A DNA stretch of 64,000 bases, from positions 12,834,001-12,898,000 of the forward strand of contig OW051471.1 of NCBI GenBank assembly GCA_932521025.1, in the 5' to 3' direction. A program made the position numbers and the translations under genes. Shown here piece after piece: positions 11,100 to 21,058 of this stretch (position 1 is the stretch's first letter; each line of letters begins with the position of its first letter). The notes beneath the pieces are model-generated. The model was not told where the DNA came from and did no database searches. It saw nothing but the letters and a program-made list of their open reading frames with translations. This DNA comes from Oscheius onirici. Lineage: Eukaryota > Nematoda > Chromadorea > Rhabditida > Rhabditidae.

Positions 11100-12446
11100 G
11101 GGACCTTTGGGGGGGCCTAACGCGACCTCGTATTCTTCAACGGCAAATCGTCTCCAAATCGTCGGGAATCAATTCCTTTCAATGAATATAAGTTAGAATA
11201 ATTATTTTTGACAGCAAAAAACTTTCATTTCGCTAAAATTCAATTTTTGGCTTGGAATGTCAGCTTTTAGGCTGATTTTCGCCTATTTCGCGTACTATTT
11301 CGCTGTTTTCAAGGTGAAGAAGAGGTTTCTCAGCTTCGAAATGTTTGTAAAGTTGTAAAACAGATAAAAACAATAACTTTGTAGTACATCAGAACTTCGT
11401 TCGACCAATACATCCCTATGAAAACAGGCTATGAAGCTGCGTGTCACCTTGTTATCAGTACTGAATTGTTCCGAAGATACCACTGTCCTTTTACTGTTCC
11501 CTTTCTTTTGTAGCATCAGGTAACCTACAAATTCTGTGAAAAAAACAAAGACTACAAGTCATATAAACACCTACTGCTAGTCAATAGGGCCTGGTATCTC
11601 TCAACCGACCTGGTAGTCATCGCTACATGGATTCTGTTTGGTTCTCTTCTTTGATTTACAAAAACGGTGACTGTTCTTTCTCACAATGTCTCTGTATAAA
11701 CTGAGCGTTTATTTCTGGCGACTGTAAGCTGCAGCCTGACCGATCTGTCGTTCCTTATTACACAGTAACTATCAGTTATTGAGCCGATGGAAAGACAGTC
11801 GAATGAGAGAGTAAAGAGACTTAACTATTTTTCTACCGGTGTTTACTACTAATCGGAGGAAAGAACAGTCACAATATTTTAGATCAGAGCAGAAAACCCA
11901 CCAGATTGCAGCTAGACATAGTATCAGTTCAGTAAGGAGAAACCAGAACCAATCGACTAATAGTAAGGGCTCAGTCAAATCAGATGACTCAGCTTTGGTT
12001 CTTTCAGAGAATTGTACTCTATCTAGTAATAAAACTGGAAGGATACACTATACTCTCTGTGAGAAGCATCTTGGAAACCATTTAGTATAGGGTTCATTGC
12101 AGCGCTCAAATTCCTAAATTGTTTTCATGACGAAGCCTTGGTCGGGCAGAGTGGTGATGTACTACAAAGTTGTTTCTTTTGAACTGCTGTACAACTTAGA
12201 AAACTATTGCAAAGCTCAAAAACACCTCTTCTTCTTGAAAACATCGAAATGGAGCGATATATAGGTGAAAAGCGGCAAAAAATAGAAAATGTTGACCAAA
12301 AATTGAATTTTAGCGAAATTAAAGTTTTTTCCTATCAAAAATAATTATTCTAACTTATATTCATCGAAAGGAATTGATTCCCGACGATTTGGGGACGATT
12401 TGCTGTTATGCTAAAAATACGAGGTCGCGTTTGCCCCCCCCCCCCC
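11100..12446. mobile_element. Non-autonomous DNA transposon, about 1.35 kb, with long terminal inverted repeats
   Basis: About 250 bp at the left (GCGACCTCGTATTCTTCAAC ... GAATCAATTCCTTTCAATGA ... AATAATTATTTTTGA) recur inverted at the right (TCATCGAAAGGAATTGATTC ... ATACGAGGTCGCG, followed by a run of C at about 12435). The central 0.8 kb encodes no recognised transposase; the longest frames are 68-83 codons and unconvincing. It sits between the two lectin genes. Confidence 0.65.
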
Positions 12447-12514
12447 ACTCCGCGGGGTGGGGGCTTAATGTCCCCCAGCCGTCTACAACAGTTCGAACAA
12501 GGCATAAAACTTTA

Positions 12515-15500
12515 TTATACAGTCTGTTTCGATAGCTTACAAATGTAGTAATCATACTCGTAATCGGGCCCACATCTAAAGATTCGATACTTTCGACTAG
12601 AGACCAAAACTTACAGCCAATTTCCTTCGACCGTCATGTGAAGTAGTACCTGGTTATAGCGGCCATTACACGGGGCCGTATCCAGAGCAGCCATATAATC
12701 TACTGGACTGCCGTCAGTCCACGTCCAGGGCGAAGTCGTGTTCAGTCTGCTCAATCCAATCCAGACATGGGACCCGAGATCAAAGTTTGTTCTCATTGCA
12801 ATGTCGATGAGTCTCTGATTTTCGGCTTGACTATGGATAGAGATTAGTCTTCCTCCAAGTGTTTGACAAGCTCCGTCGGCTTCTGTGAAATAGTCAGTGT
12901 CGTAACCTGACGTGTAAACACAGCTAAAAAAATCTTAATGCGGAATTTCCTATAAAAAACCGGTCCTAGTGCATAAGTGGGGGTCTTAAGAAACTTCGGG
13001 GGTCTTAAAAAAAGAAAAATGGTTTTTTCCAGAAAACTGGTTTTTATCGCTTGTTTTCAGTTTTTTTCGTTCTTTCTGTCGCTCGGATTTCCCATAACAA
13101 AGTTGCTTTTTTTGCAACATGGAAAGAAAGTTATGACTTCTACAGCCCAACTCGGATACACAGCGAGAGTGATAACCCCTCATAAATGCTTAGGTTATCA
13201 CTAAAAGCAGACTGATTGCCAGGAAGCTGTGACATCCCATACTCAACTGAAAGCCTACAGCGAGAGTGATAACCCCTGCTAAAAGCTTAGGCTATCACCA
13301 AGCATACTTTGGAAAATTGCGTTCTTTTTTTATGACCCCCGAAGTTTCTTAAGACCCCCACTTATGCACTAGGACCAAAAAACCTACGCATCGAAAAGAT
13401 CATCATAGGCTCCCTTGGGACAACGGGGATCGACAGTCGCTGGTAGTGGTGTGGTCGAAGTGATAGGAGCTGTGGGGGTAGTAGGCAGAAGACAAGCGTA
13501 CAGTTTTTTGTCCCAATATGATGCGCAACTGAAAACGGGTTGTCTAGAACTTTTTGAACACATTTCTTACGACCAAGTTCCATTTGGAAGGTACATCATG
13601 AGGTAGTCTTTGTTGTAGTCGGTCAGACTGCATTTACTGGCTGAAAATCGAACCGAGGCTGAGTTACAATCTTGTATATCTCTGTCCCCCTGTTTCTCAG
13701 TACAAACCAGGGTTGGTCGGACAGTGGATTTTTGCCCGAACAGAGCACTTTTTGTTCGAAGTCGAACTGAACACGAACGTCCGCGTGTCCCAAAGTTCGT
13801 CCGACGACGGACTGTTCGATAAACATGGGACACGAACAGGGCACGAACAATTCGAAAATTTCCACTCAAATTCAATTTTTTGAGCAAATCAGGCACTATG
13901 AACATTTAGTCAAAGGAACTGTCACCAAGAAAGGCAATTTTTTGACAATTTCTAGTGCAAAAAGTGTCCATGTTCGTCTGGCTTTAAAACTCTGTTCGAG
14001 CCCGGAACAGCGAACATTTTCACTTTTTTGTTCGTCAAGCGAACACGAAAATTCACCAATTTCGTGTTCGCCCTCGAACACGAACTGTTCGTGTTCGGTC
14101 AAAGCGAACAACGAACACGAACGTTGTCCCAACTCTGATACAAACTCACTATTGTCAAAGTTGGTATAGTTCATGGGAGTGCCATCGACCCAGGTAAAGT
14201 TTGCGACCTGATTTACTCTGTATCCACCCAGCCAAGTGTAGTAAGCAAGTGAGTAGCTGTTCAGCAAGGCCCATTCTGAAAAGCGTTTTTCACGGCAAAA
14301 AAAATAGTCATACTCGTGAATCTATCCTGTTGAGCTTGACTATGAACAGTCAGCAAGTGACCGCCTTTGGAGTTGCAAATCTTTTCAGAGTCAGCAAACG
14401 AAGTGGTATCAGGCCATTCTCTTCGTTCACTAGATGGCACGTAGATGCACTTGTCAAAAACGTCATCATATTCTCCTCCATTGGGACACATTGGATTCTT
14501 TGTCGTGTGTGTTTTTGGTGGCTTTGTCGACACGTATAGATCTTTTGGGAGGGAGCAGATAAAGTTGTAGCCGCCGCTGCCGTCACCGGCACGGTCAACA
14601 CATCTGAAAAAAAAAATTGATAATAGTTCGGCAGGCGCTCCCCCAAAATTTGCACGGTAATCCTCAGAATGAATCAATTTCGCGTTTTTCTTCATTTTTA
14701 TCAACTTTTATGCTTATATAACTACTTTAACCGGATTCAGCGTGGAAAAGAACCTATTGGACCCTGAATTCACTCGAACTATGACGATTTCCAGAAGGAT
14801 ATAGCGAAACTTCCGAATTTCATCTATTTCTCCCACTTTTTGAGTGAATTTATGGCCTAAGGGGTTTCTTTACACGCTGAATCCGGTAAAAGTAGTTAGA
14901 AAGCATAAAAATCGATGAAAAATGAAGAAAAATGCGAAATTGGTTCATTACGAGGGAATTTTCAAACGAAAGGGCGCCTGCCGAACTATTACCAAATACA
15001 AATACAATAGACTAGATGACTCACTCCCATCCTCCCGACGGACTATCAAACATGAGATAGTTCTCGTAGTAAATATCCATAGTAGGGTACTGTACGCAAC
15101 CGACAATATTGTTGTAATCGAATGGCGTTCCGTCTCTCCAAGTCCAATTTCCCTCTGAATACGAACGGGAAGCGCCAATCCAGAAGCCGTTCCCAAGAAC
15201 AAAGTTGTTCTGAATAGCCATATCTTAAAAAATTCCAGTTTTTTTAATTTTAAGATCTCTTGCCTACAAGATGGTCGTTTTGAGCTTTGGAATGGATAGA
15301 GATAATGTATCCGCCCAGTGCGCCACAATAAGATTCAGCTTCCTCTCGATACAGCTCGTATGGTCCGGCCAAGAGACAGCTTGAAGAAGAGTTTGAAACC
15401 AGATGACGGTAGTAGCTACCTGTTGAAGACAGAGTCCCAGAAACCTCCGTTTTTACAGACAGTAGAAGGTGTCGGCGACGGTTTCAGTGTGCCTGGAGGA

Positions 15501-17084
15501 CCATCATAGTAAGCAGCAGGAATGGTACAAATAGAACCAGAATAATAGTTGCAGTGATCACATCTGAAACAGGACGTTACTTAACGGTACAAACCAAAAT
15601 TGGGCGAACATTCGTACGCAAATTTGCGTAAAAGAGTGGCGTAACTCGTGCCATTTTCAATTCAGCGATTATTGAGTCGTGACACTATTTTTCTCAGACG
15701 CCTTGACCCCGAATGCATCTGTAAAACGATTCACGCCACTCTGTTACGCAAATTTGCGTACAAATTAAATCGCAAATTTGCCCAACCCTGGCACAAACAC
15801 TACAGTTTTGCCTAAGCTTCCGCAAAATTCTGAACCTCTTTTGCTGATACTCTGTATCAAAAACTTACTGTGTTGTCTTCGTCTTGTAGTTGTCCAAGAT
15901 GCAGTCGCAATAGTATGCACAGCTCTGATTATCTGAAATCGTTGAACTCTTTAGAAATTTTTTTAAAGTTACGCAAAACATCATAATCGTATGGCGAACC
16001 ATCCAACCAATTGAAACTAGCTCCGTAGTATGGTCTGCTTCCTCCGAGAAAGTAGTTTTCATCAACGTAGCCATCATGATTGGCGGCATATTCTAGACAA
16101 ATATTATTTAAAAAAAATATAATTCTTACTTCTAACAGCGTCCAACTGTGCCTGATTATGGATTGAGACGATATTTCCACCCCGGGTTTGACAGGCTTGC
16201 TCAGCGTCAGGAAAGTAGTGCCAGTTGTCGTTTGCATAAAGACAGCTAAAACCTTTTTTTTATAAAAATATATTTGAAGTGTACGCTTGGAAGAGCGGCT
16301 CCCAGACACCGCCATTCTCACAGTCCGGAGCTATGGTGGTTGTAGTGACAGTCGCCGTTGTTGGCAACTGACAAATGTAGGGAAGCTTGGTGGAGTAGAC
16401 TTGGCAGCTGAAAAAATCCTTAAAAACATCCTTAAAATTTGATCCTTGTAAAACTTTGAAAAAGTTTAAAATATGAACGAGATCCAGTTCAATTGCCCCC
16501 GATTTGATAGTTTGCATGATCCCGTGATTAAATCAACAAAAATTAAGGCAAAAACGGGTCAAAAGCGCCAAAATTTGAAGATAGAATAAAAGACTCACGC
16601 CCAGAGATAATTGTCAAAAGCCATATAGTTACTGGCGGCATTTTTGCAGCCAGTGATGTCGAAAGATGCCTGGTAATTGAGGGGAGTGCCATCTGACCAT
16701 GTCCACGAGGCTTGGGTACTATTCCTGTACAAGCCGATCCAGGCCGGCGAATCGCCGGCGACGCCTAAAAGAAGAGAATTTAGAGTTTTAAAAAATTAAT
16801 GTACCAGCAAGCACCGAATTCTGGAAGGCGCTGTGCACAGAAATCAAATGACCACCCTTCCCGCGGCACTTGTTCTCAGCATCCCAAAATGTAGCTGTGT
16901 CCGTCGAGAGATAGACGCATCTGAACTTTTGGTACTCTTGATAACAAACTTTTTTTAAAGCTTTTTTTCAGTTTTTTAAGCAAAAAACTTACGTATTATA
17001 GATGGACTGAAAGGTACCGCCATTTGGACAAGAAGACTGACCACTCGTTAGTACAAAAACTGAAGCTAAAAGAAAGAGGAGCAT
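12515..17084 (-). CDS. Secreted protein with five tandem C-type lectin-like domains
   Basis: ATG at 17084 opens a signal peptide (MLLFLLASVFVLTSG). Splicing through about 14 exons gives five CTLDs, each beginning with a C-Y/L start, an acid-rich helix with GG and S-H, and a W-TW-DGTP-type core: CTLD1 (about 17.0-16.4 kb, WTWSDGTPLNY), CTLD2 (16.3-15.5 kb, FNWLDGSPYDY), CTLD3 (15.5-14.6 kb, WTWRDGTPFDYN), CTLD4 (14.5-13.5 kb, FTWVDGTPMNYTN), CTLD5 (13.4-12.5 kb, WTWTDGSPVDYM). Thr/Pro-rich linkers join them (TTATVTTTTIAPD; TTPTAPITSTTPLPATVD). It ends CKLSKQTV with the stop at 12515 and an overlapping AATAAA. EPN/QPD motifs are absent. Splice phases agree where checked. A clec-type secreted lectin is certain; ligand and role are unknown. 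Confidence 0.85.
12964..13377. repeat. MITE with about 40 bp perfect terminal inverted repeats
   Basis: The left end GTCCTAGTGCATAAGTGGGG continues into GTCTTAAGAAACTTCGGGGG; the right end is the exact complement (CCCCACTTATGCACTAGGAC). Inside, a segment starting CAGCGAGAGTGATAACCCCT occurs twice (about 13158 and 13258), each followed by a complementary GGTTATCAC or GGCTATCAC, so each copy can form a small hairpin. The element makes up most of the intron between CTLD4 and CTLD5. Confidence 0.85.
13700..14138. repeat. CGAACACGAAC-rich foldback repeat in a lectin intron
   Basis: The ends AACCAGGGTTGG and TTGTCCCAACTCTG are loosely complementary. The interior holds many copies of CGAACACGAAC/TTCGTGTTCG on both strands. 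It occupies the intron that interrupts CTLD4. No exon-like frame fits the lectin here. Confidence 0.55.
14618..14995. repeat. Foldback element with TAATAGTTCGGCAGGCGC ends filling a lectin intron
   Basis: Left end TAATAGTTCGGCAGGCGCTC pairs with the right end GGGCGCCTGCCGAACTATTA. Inner arms CGGATTCAGCGTG and CACGCTGAATCCGG also pair. The intron between the CTLD3 exon and the next acceptor is only about 420 bp, so the element is nearly the whole intron. A related left arm is seen near 40138 (TAATAGTTCGGTAGGC). Confidence 0.8.
15590..15795. repeat. Foldback element with TACGCAAATTTGCGTA arms
   Basis: GTACGCAAATTTGCGTA occurs near both ends (about 15615 and 15745), and GAGTGGCGTAA pairs with the right-hand CACGCCACTC. 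The outer ends TTGGGCGAA and TTTGCCCAA are also complementary. It sits in the intron linking CTLD2 to the Thr/Pro linker. A related CGTACGCAAGTTTGCGTA block is in a kinase intron at about 60600. Confidence 0.65.
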
Positions 17085-17911
17085 TGTTGCAAGCCTGATT
17101 GTCTCCTGGTGTTAACGCCTTTTATCTGAGTCCTTATCGTGACTTTCGGTCTTGTTCATACCGCAGAAGGATCCGTGTCTCCCCTAAACTGAAGCTAATC
17201 TGGTAACGATGTAGCCTAATGATGTGGGGTGAGACAAGCTACGAAAACTCGTTCAACTGATAGAAAACGAGGAAGTTTCGAGACTTTTTAGTTTTACAAT
17301 CACAGGTTTAATGTCATTAGCGTAGTTTTAAGCATCTCTGTCAATGATATGCGCTCTAGAGAATCTCTTGCCAAAAGTAACATGAATTTGGCCTGGTCGG
17401 TTTTTAAACAGTATCGCCCCGAGATCGGACTATACAAGCCTTGAAGTCCATTGTTTTGGCGTCAATTCTTTTTTGTAAAAGCATTTTAACTGCTTGTTTT
17501 CAAAAGTTATGATGACCTTTTGAGGGAGATTCGGTACACTGTGAACGAATAATGAAGAATCATGGTGTTTGTCCTGTGCAGGTTAATAGGCCTTCGTTCA
17601 GACTACAATTCTTTGTTTGAAAAACCTTTCTAACCTCATTTTTTCGAAAGTTATGACCAGTTTGACCTTTTAGCCCACTGCTAGAAACTGTTCCGGACGC
17701 GTTGACCTCTGTGATCCTGAACTGATGTTCAAACAGTGTTGTACCGATGTCGGACTGCAAAGGCCTTATTCTCCATCAACTTTTACTCATTTATACCCCG
17801 GGAGAACATACAAAAAGAGCTGTTATATATTTTAGTTATAAAAGTCTGACATTCATTATGCTATCGTGTAAAGAAGCGTTGAAAGATACAAATCACAGGT
17901 ATTTTGGCATT
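17085..17911. other. Intergenic region between HNF4-type NHR 3' end and lectin promoter
   Basis: No exon-like frame. Two segments look like a diverged direct duplication: each has a GAAAGTTATGA or AAAAGTTATGA block and an AAACAGT...ATCGGACT or AAACAGT...GTCGGACT block (about 17406-17440 and 17720-17765). The right part (17.05-17.3 kb) would hold the lectin gene's promoter; no TATA-like element could be assigned with confidence. Confidence 0.4.
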
Positions 17912-20900
17912 TCACAGGTATCCGTTGTTTTGTTGATTTTTGTTTATTGGCAGCGGTTGCTGCTCCCAATGCTGAGAGCTGTAGCAGTTGGGATAGTATG
18001 AAGTCGACTGCTGTTGAGCTGGCTGAACCATCTGATGGTACTGGTAGGTGGTAGTAGCAACGTTATTGGCCTAAAAGATCTATGAAATTGAACGAATTTG
18101 AAATTTACCGGGAGCATGTTCACAGAACTCGGGAGAGAGTAGGTTCTTCCTACTGTTGGATTCAGTGGAGCCTGTTGAGGCTGGTTCAAGGCAGACGTGG
18201 AGGGGAAGGAGGTGCCGAAACGCTCGGGAGAGTCGCTCTGGAAATGGATAAATAATAAAGAAAGAGTAACTAGTTCGATTAACTTTCTTCTAAACGTCTA
18301 GCCAAAACTTACGTCTATTTCTGTACAAAACTTTTGGCGATTTTCAGACATTTTCAATGTGATCCTCGACCGGTTTTGAACCAACAAAAATGGAAAGGCA
18401 TAATCTCCTTCAGGATCCTCGAAAACCCCAGTAAAGCTTAAAGAAATCCATAAAAAGTCGAGAATTCAAGCCTTTTCACCATTTTTTCCACTTTTTTTCA
18501 ATATTGCCCTCGACATTTTTTAAAGCAACAAAAATGAAAATGGACTTCACCATCGTGTTCGAGAACCTTGAAAACCCCGGAAACTAAAATGCAAAAAAGT
18601 TTTTTGTCGGCGGGGATCGAACCAACAACCCCCTGGGGACGTTTGAGTGCCAGACAATGATGATAACCACTAGGCCATGGGGACCCGACACCCCGAATCA
18701 CACCCGTATCGTGTCGTCACCCTTGGTTTATGACCTTCCAAGAAAAATACACGTTTTTAAATTTTTATAGGTTCTATTTGATGTATCAGAAAAGTCTGAC
18801 CGGAAAAGGCAGTGGTTAGAAATTTTTGAAAAGTTCTTCAGCTGAGAGGAAGGACACAATCTTTTGATGAGGACAGTTTCACAGAGGCATATTTTTAACT
18901 GTAACCCCAAACATTTCTGTTCTTTACATTCATTTGATCGAGGATAAAAAAAAATCCAAATTATTAGGACAATCTGTTCACTTCCCTCAACAGTCTTTGA
19001 TTCGAGTTTTGGAAGCCAAAACCGGTTTTTCGGTAGAAAGCTGGACCAAAACTGTCTCTCTTATGTCTACTGGCTATCATTCCGTATATCTGTCCACATA
19101 CTTACCTCTCTATGAATATCGTCAAACATTTCCGTCAAAGTGAAAGAAGCCGGCGCTCTCAGGAGACTGAAGCTTGACGGGGATCTCGGTTCGTCCATTC
19201 TCCTCTTCCTACTCATTCTCCGCTCCGTCGTCTCCGTCTGCGTCGACTTTTCCCTCTGATTCGTCTGCTTCAAAATGTTGCTCGAGGTCGGAGAGAGCAC
19301 CAAGTCGTCCATTTGAAGAAGATCTTCCAATGGATCGACGGGGAAACAACCGAAGAGATCCGTAAGGAGGGGAACTTCTCCCTGTGCCGAGAAGGTCTGC
19401 GCAAATTGGAGATTCTCACACATGGAGTTGGCAATCGACTGAAATTTTGGAGAAAAATTGAGGAGAGAATTTAAAAAAAACTCACGGTAACAATAGGCAA
19501 GGAGAGCAGCAAATGACCGTAACAGATCGGAGGATGGGGACTGAGACGGGCTTCTTTGACGATATGGAAGAGAGTATCTTGAATTTTGTTCCGCAGCTCG
19601 ACACATTTATTGAAAGCCGAGTCTGAGAGTCCTTTGGTCACTAAAACGCACTTTTTTTTTATAAATTTTGAGAAATTTCTTACGTGGATTGATGGCGATC
19701 ATTGCGCTGACGCAGACGATTTCTTCCTCTCGGAGCCCATAGGTCCTGAACGGTTCGACCAGTTCATCCAGAGCCCTGCCGACAAGACCATTTCCAAGAT
19801 GACTGAAAGTTTAAAGAATTTTCAAATTAACGTGCTTTTCTGTTGTATCTCCAAAAAAACTCACTAAGAATCTGAAAAAGCAGAAGAAATATTCCTTGGA
19901 ACAAAACAAAAATTGCAAAGGCATAAAATGTTCTGATCCTTGGCCACTTCCGCCGTTCTCGTAGTGAATTTGAAGACCATCAGTGGAGCAAAGCTGCTTT
20001 TAATCAGAACCATTTTGTCGTCGATATCGAGTCCTCCCATGAGCTCCGCCAAGTACTCGATCCAGTCGATGGCGGCAATGACTCGGCGGTAAGCTACAGA
20101 GCACAGTTCGTCATTTTTGGCCATTCTGTAGGGTTCGTAGCGCATCTGAAGAGAATTCTTGGAAAAAACAATGGATTGAATGTACCTCCGAACGTTTCCC
20201 TTTAAGTTTTGTTGGGTCTTCTACGAGTTCCTGCAGCGTCTTGATCTTCAGTGGATAGAGGTTCGAAGCTGGGGTGTTGGTATCGCCCGGAAAATAAAAA
20301 AAAATTGGATGAAATGAGAGGTTTTGTTAACTGACTGATAAACTCTTTAGTTTTCCTCCACTAAAAACAGAAAATTAAAAAGTTACCTTCATGATCTTGG
20401 CCTCAATATTGAGCAGATTCATCAGAATCGTCCTCATTTCTACGGGCATCTTTTTCAGCCAGTCATCTTTCTGTCGTGCCGATGTTGGTGTGCAATCAAC
20501 CTGATTTATATTATTTAAAAAAATAACAATCTCTTACCGACTCGTCAGGCATAGCCAGAGCTTTCTTCTTCTGCCGACTGCTAACCTCCCGGTTTGGACG
20601 AACCGCTCCGGGCTTCATTCCAGCACTTAGACACTTTTGAAAGCGACAGCTACGACAGTTTGTGCGTAAATCTTAACTATTTTTAAATTTTACATTTTTT
20701 TTTCAAACCTTTATTAATAACACAGCTGCCGTCAGTCAAGCATTCCAACTGGTCGGCTTTCATCAAGGCGCGACGAAAAAATCCCTAAAAATTTTTAAAT
20801 TGCATAATTTAATGGGAAAATAAGTAACCTTGCATCCTACACAGGCAACAGCTCCTAAAATTATCGTTTTAGGCTAATATTTTAGCAAAAATACCGTAAT

Positions 20901-21058
20901 GCATGGCGGCGGGTGTTTCGCCGCAGACGTTGCATATTGCGTCCCCGGAGGATGTTTCGGCCTCGTCGGAAAGATCTAAAAAAAATTTAGGACGAATATG
21001 AAGAAAAATTACCAACAAAATCTTCCTGCGAGGTCCTGGGGTCGGCGGCCCGTTGCAT
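17912..21058 (-). CDS. HNF4-type nuclear hormone receptor
   Basis: Transcription factor of the HNF4-related nematode NHR subgroup. ATG 21058 opens MQRAADPRTSQEDFV. The DBD reads ICNVCGETPAAMHYG, AVACVGCKGFFRRALMK and NCRSCRFQKCLSAGMKPG over four exons. The hinge follows (KMPVEMRTILMNLLNIEAK). The LBD has AAIDWIEYLAEL, DDKMVLIKSSFAPLMVFKF, ILCLCNF and YGHLLLSLPIVT, all characteristic of HNF4. A long C-terminal extension has a Ser/Thr- and Arg-rich patch (TTERRMSRKRR) and ends Gln/Tyr-rich (QPAQQQSTSYYPN ... WEQQPLPI), stop at 17912. Phases match at all joins checked except that the exon linking the TFTLTEMFDDIHRE segment to the tail (18.3-19.1 kb) is not fully resolved. It is much closer to HNF4 than the other NHRs here. 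Confidence 0.85.
18330..18960 (-). repeat. tRNA-derived SINE-like repeat, copy 1 (in HNF4-type NHR intron)
   Basis: On the minus strand a tRNA-like head runs about 18686 to 18610 with a box-A-like ATGGCCTAGTGGTTA and a perfect box B GGTTCGATCCC. It is followed by a body that contains a diverged tandem duplication of a unit with CCTCGACC and ACAAAAATGGAAA / ACAAAAATGAAAATGG. The same head, body and flanks occur at 27470-27990. The acceptor-stem halves do not pair as in a real tRNA, so this is a SINE or tRNA pseudogene rather than a functional tRNA. Confidence 0.7.

Noticed and set aside
11772..12090. Hydrophobic and basic open frames in the 11.1-12.4 kb element core
   Set aside because: Short, overlapping on both strands, and without transposase motifs (no DDE or zinc finger pattern).
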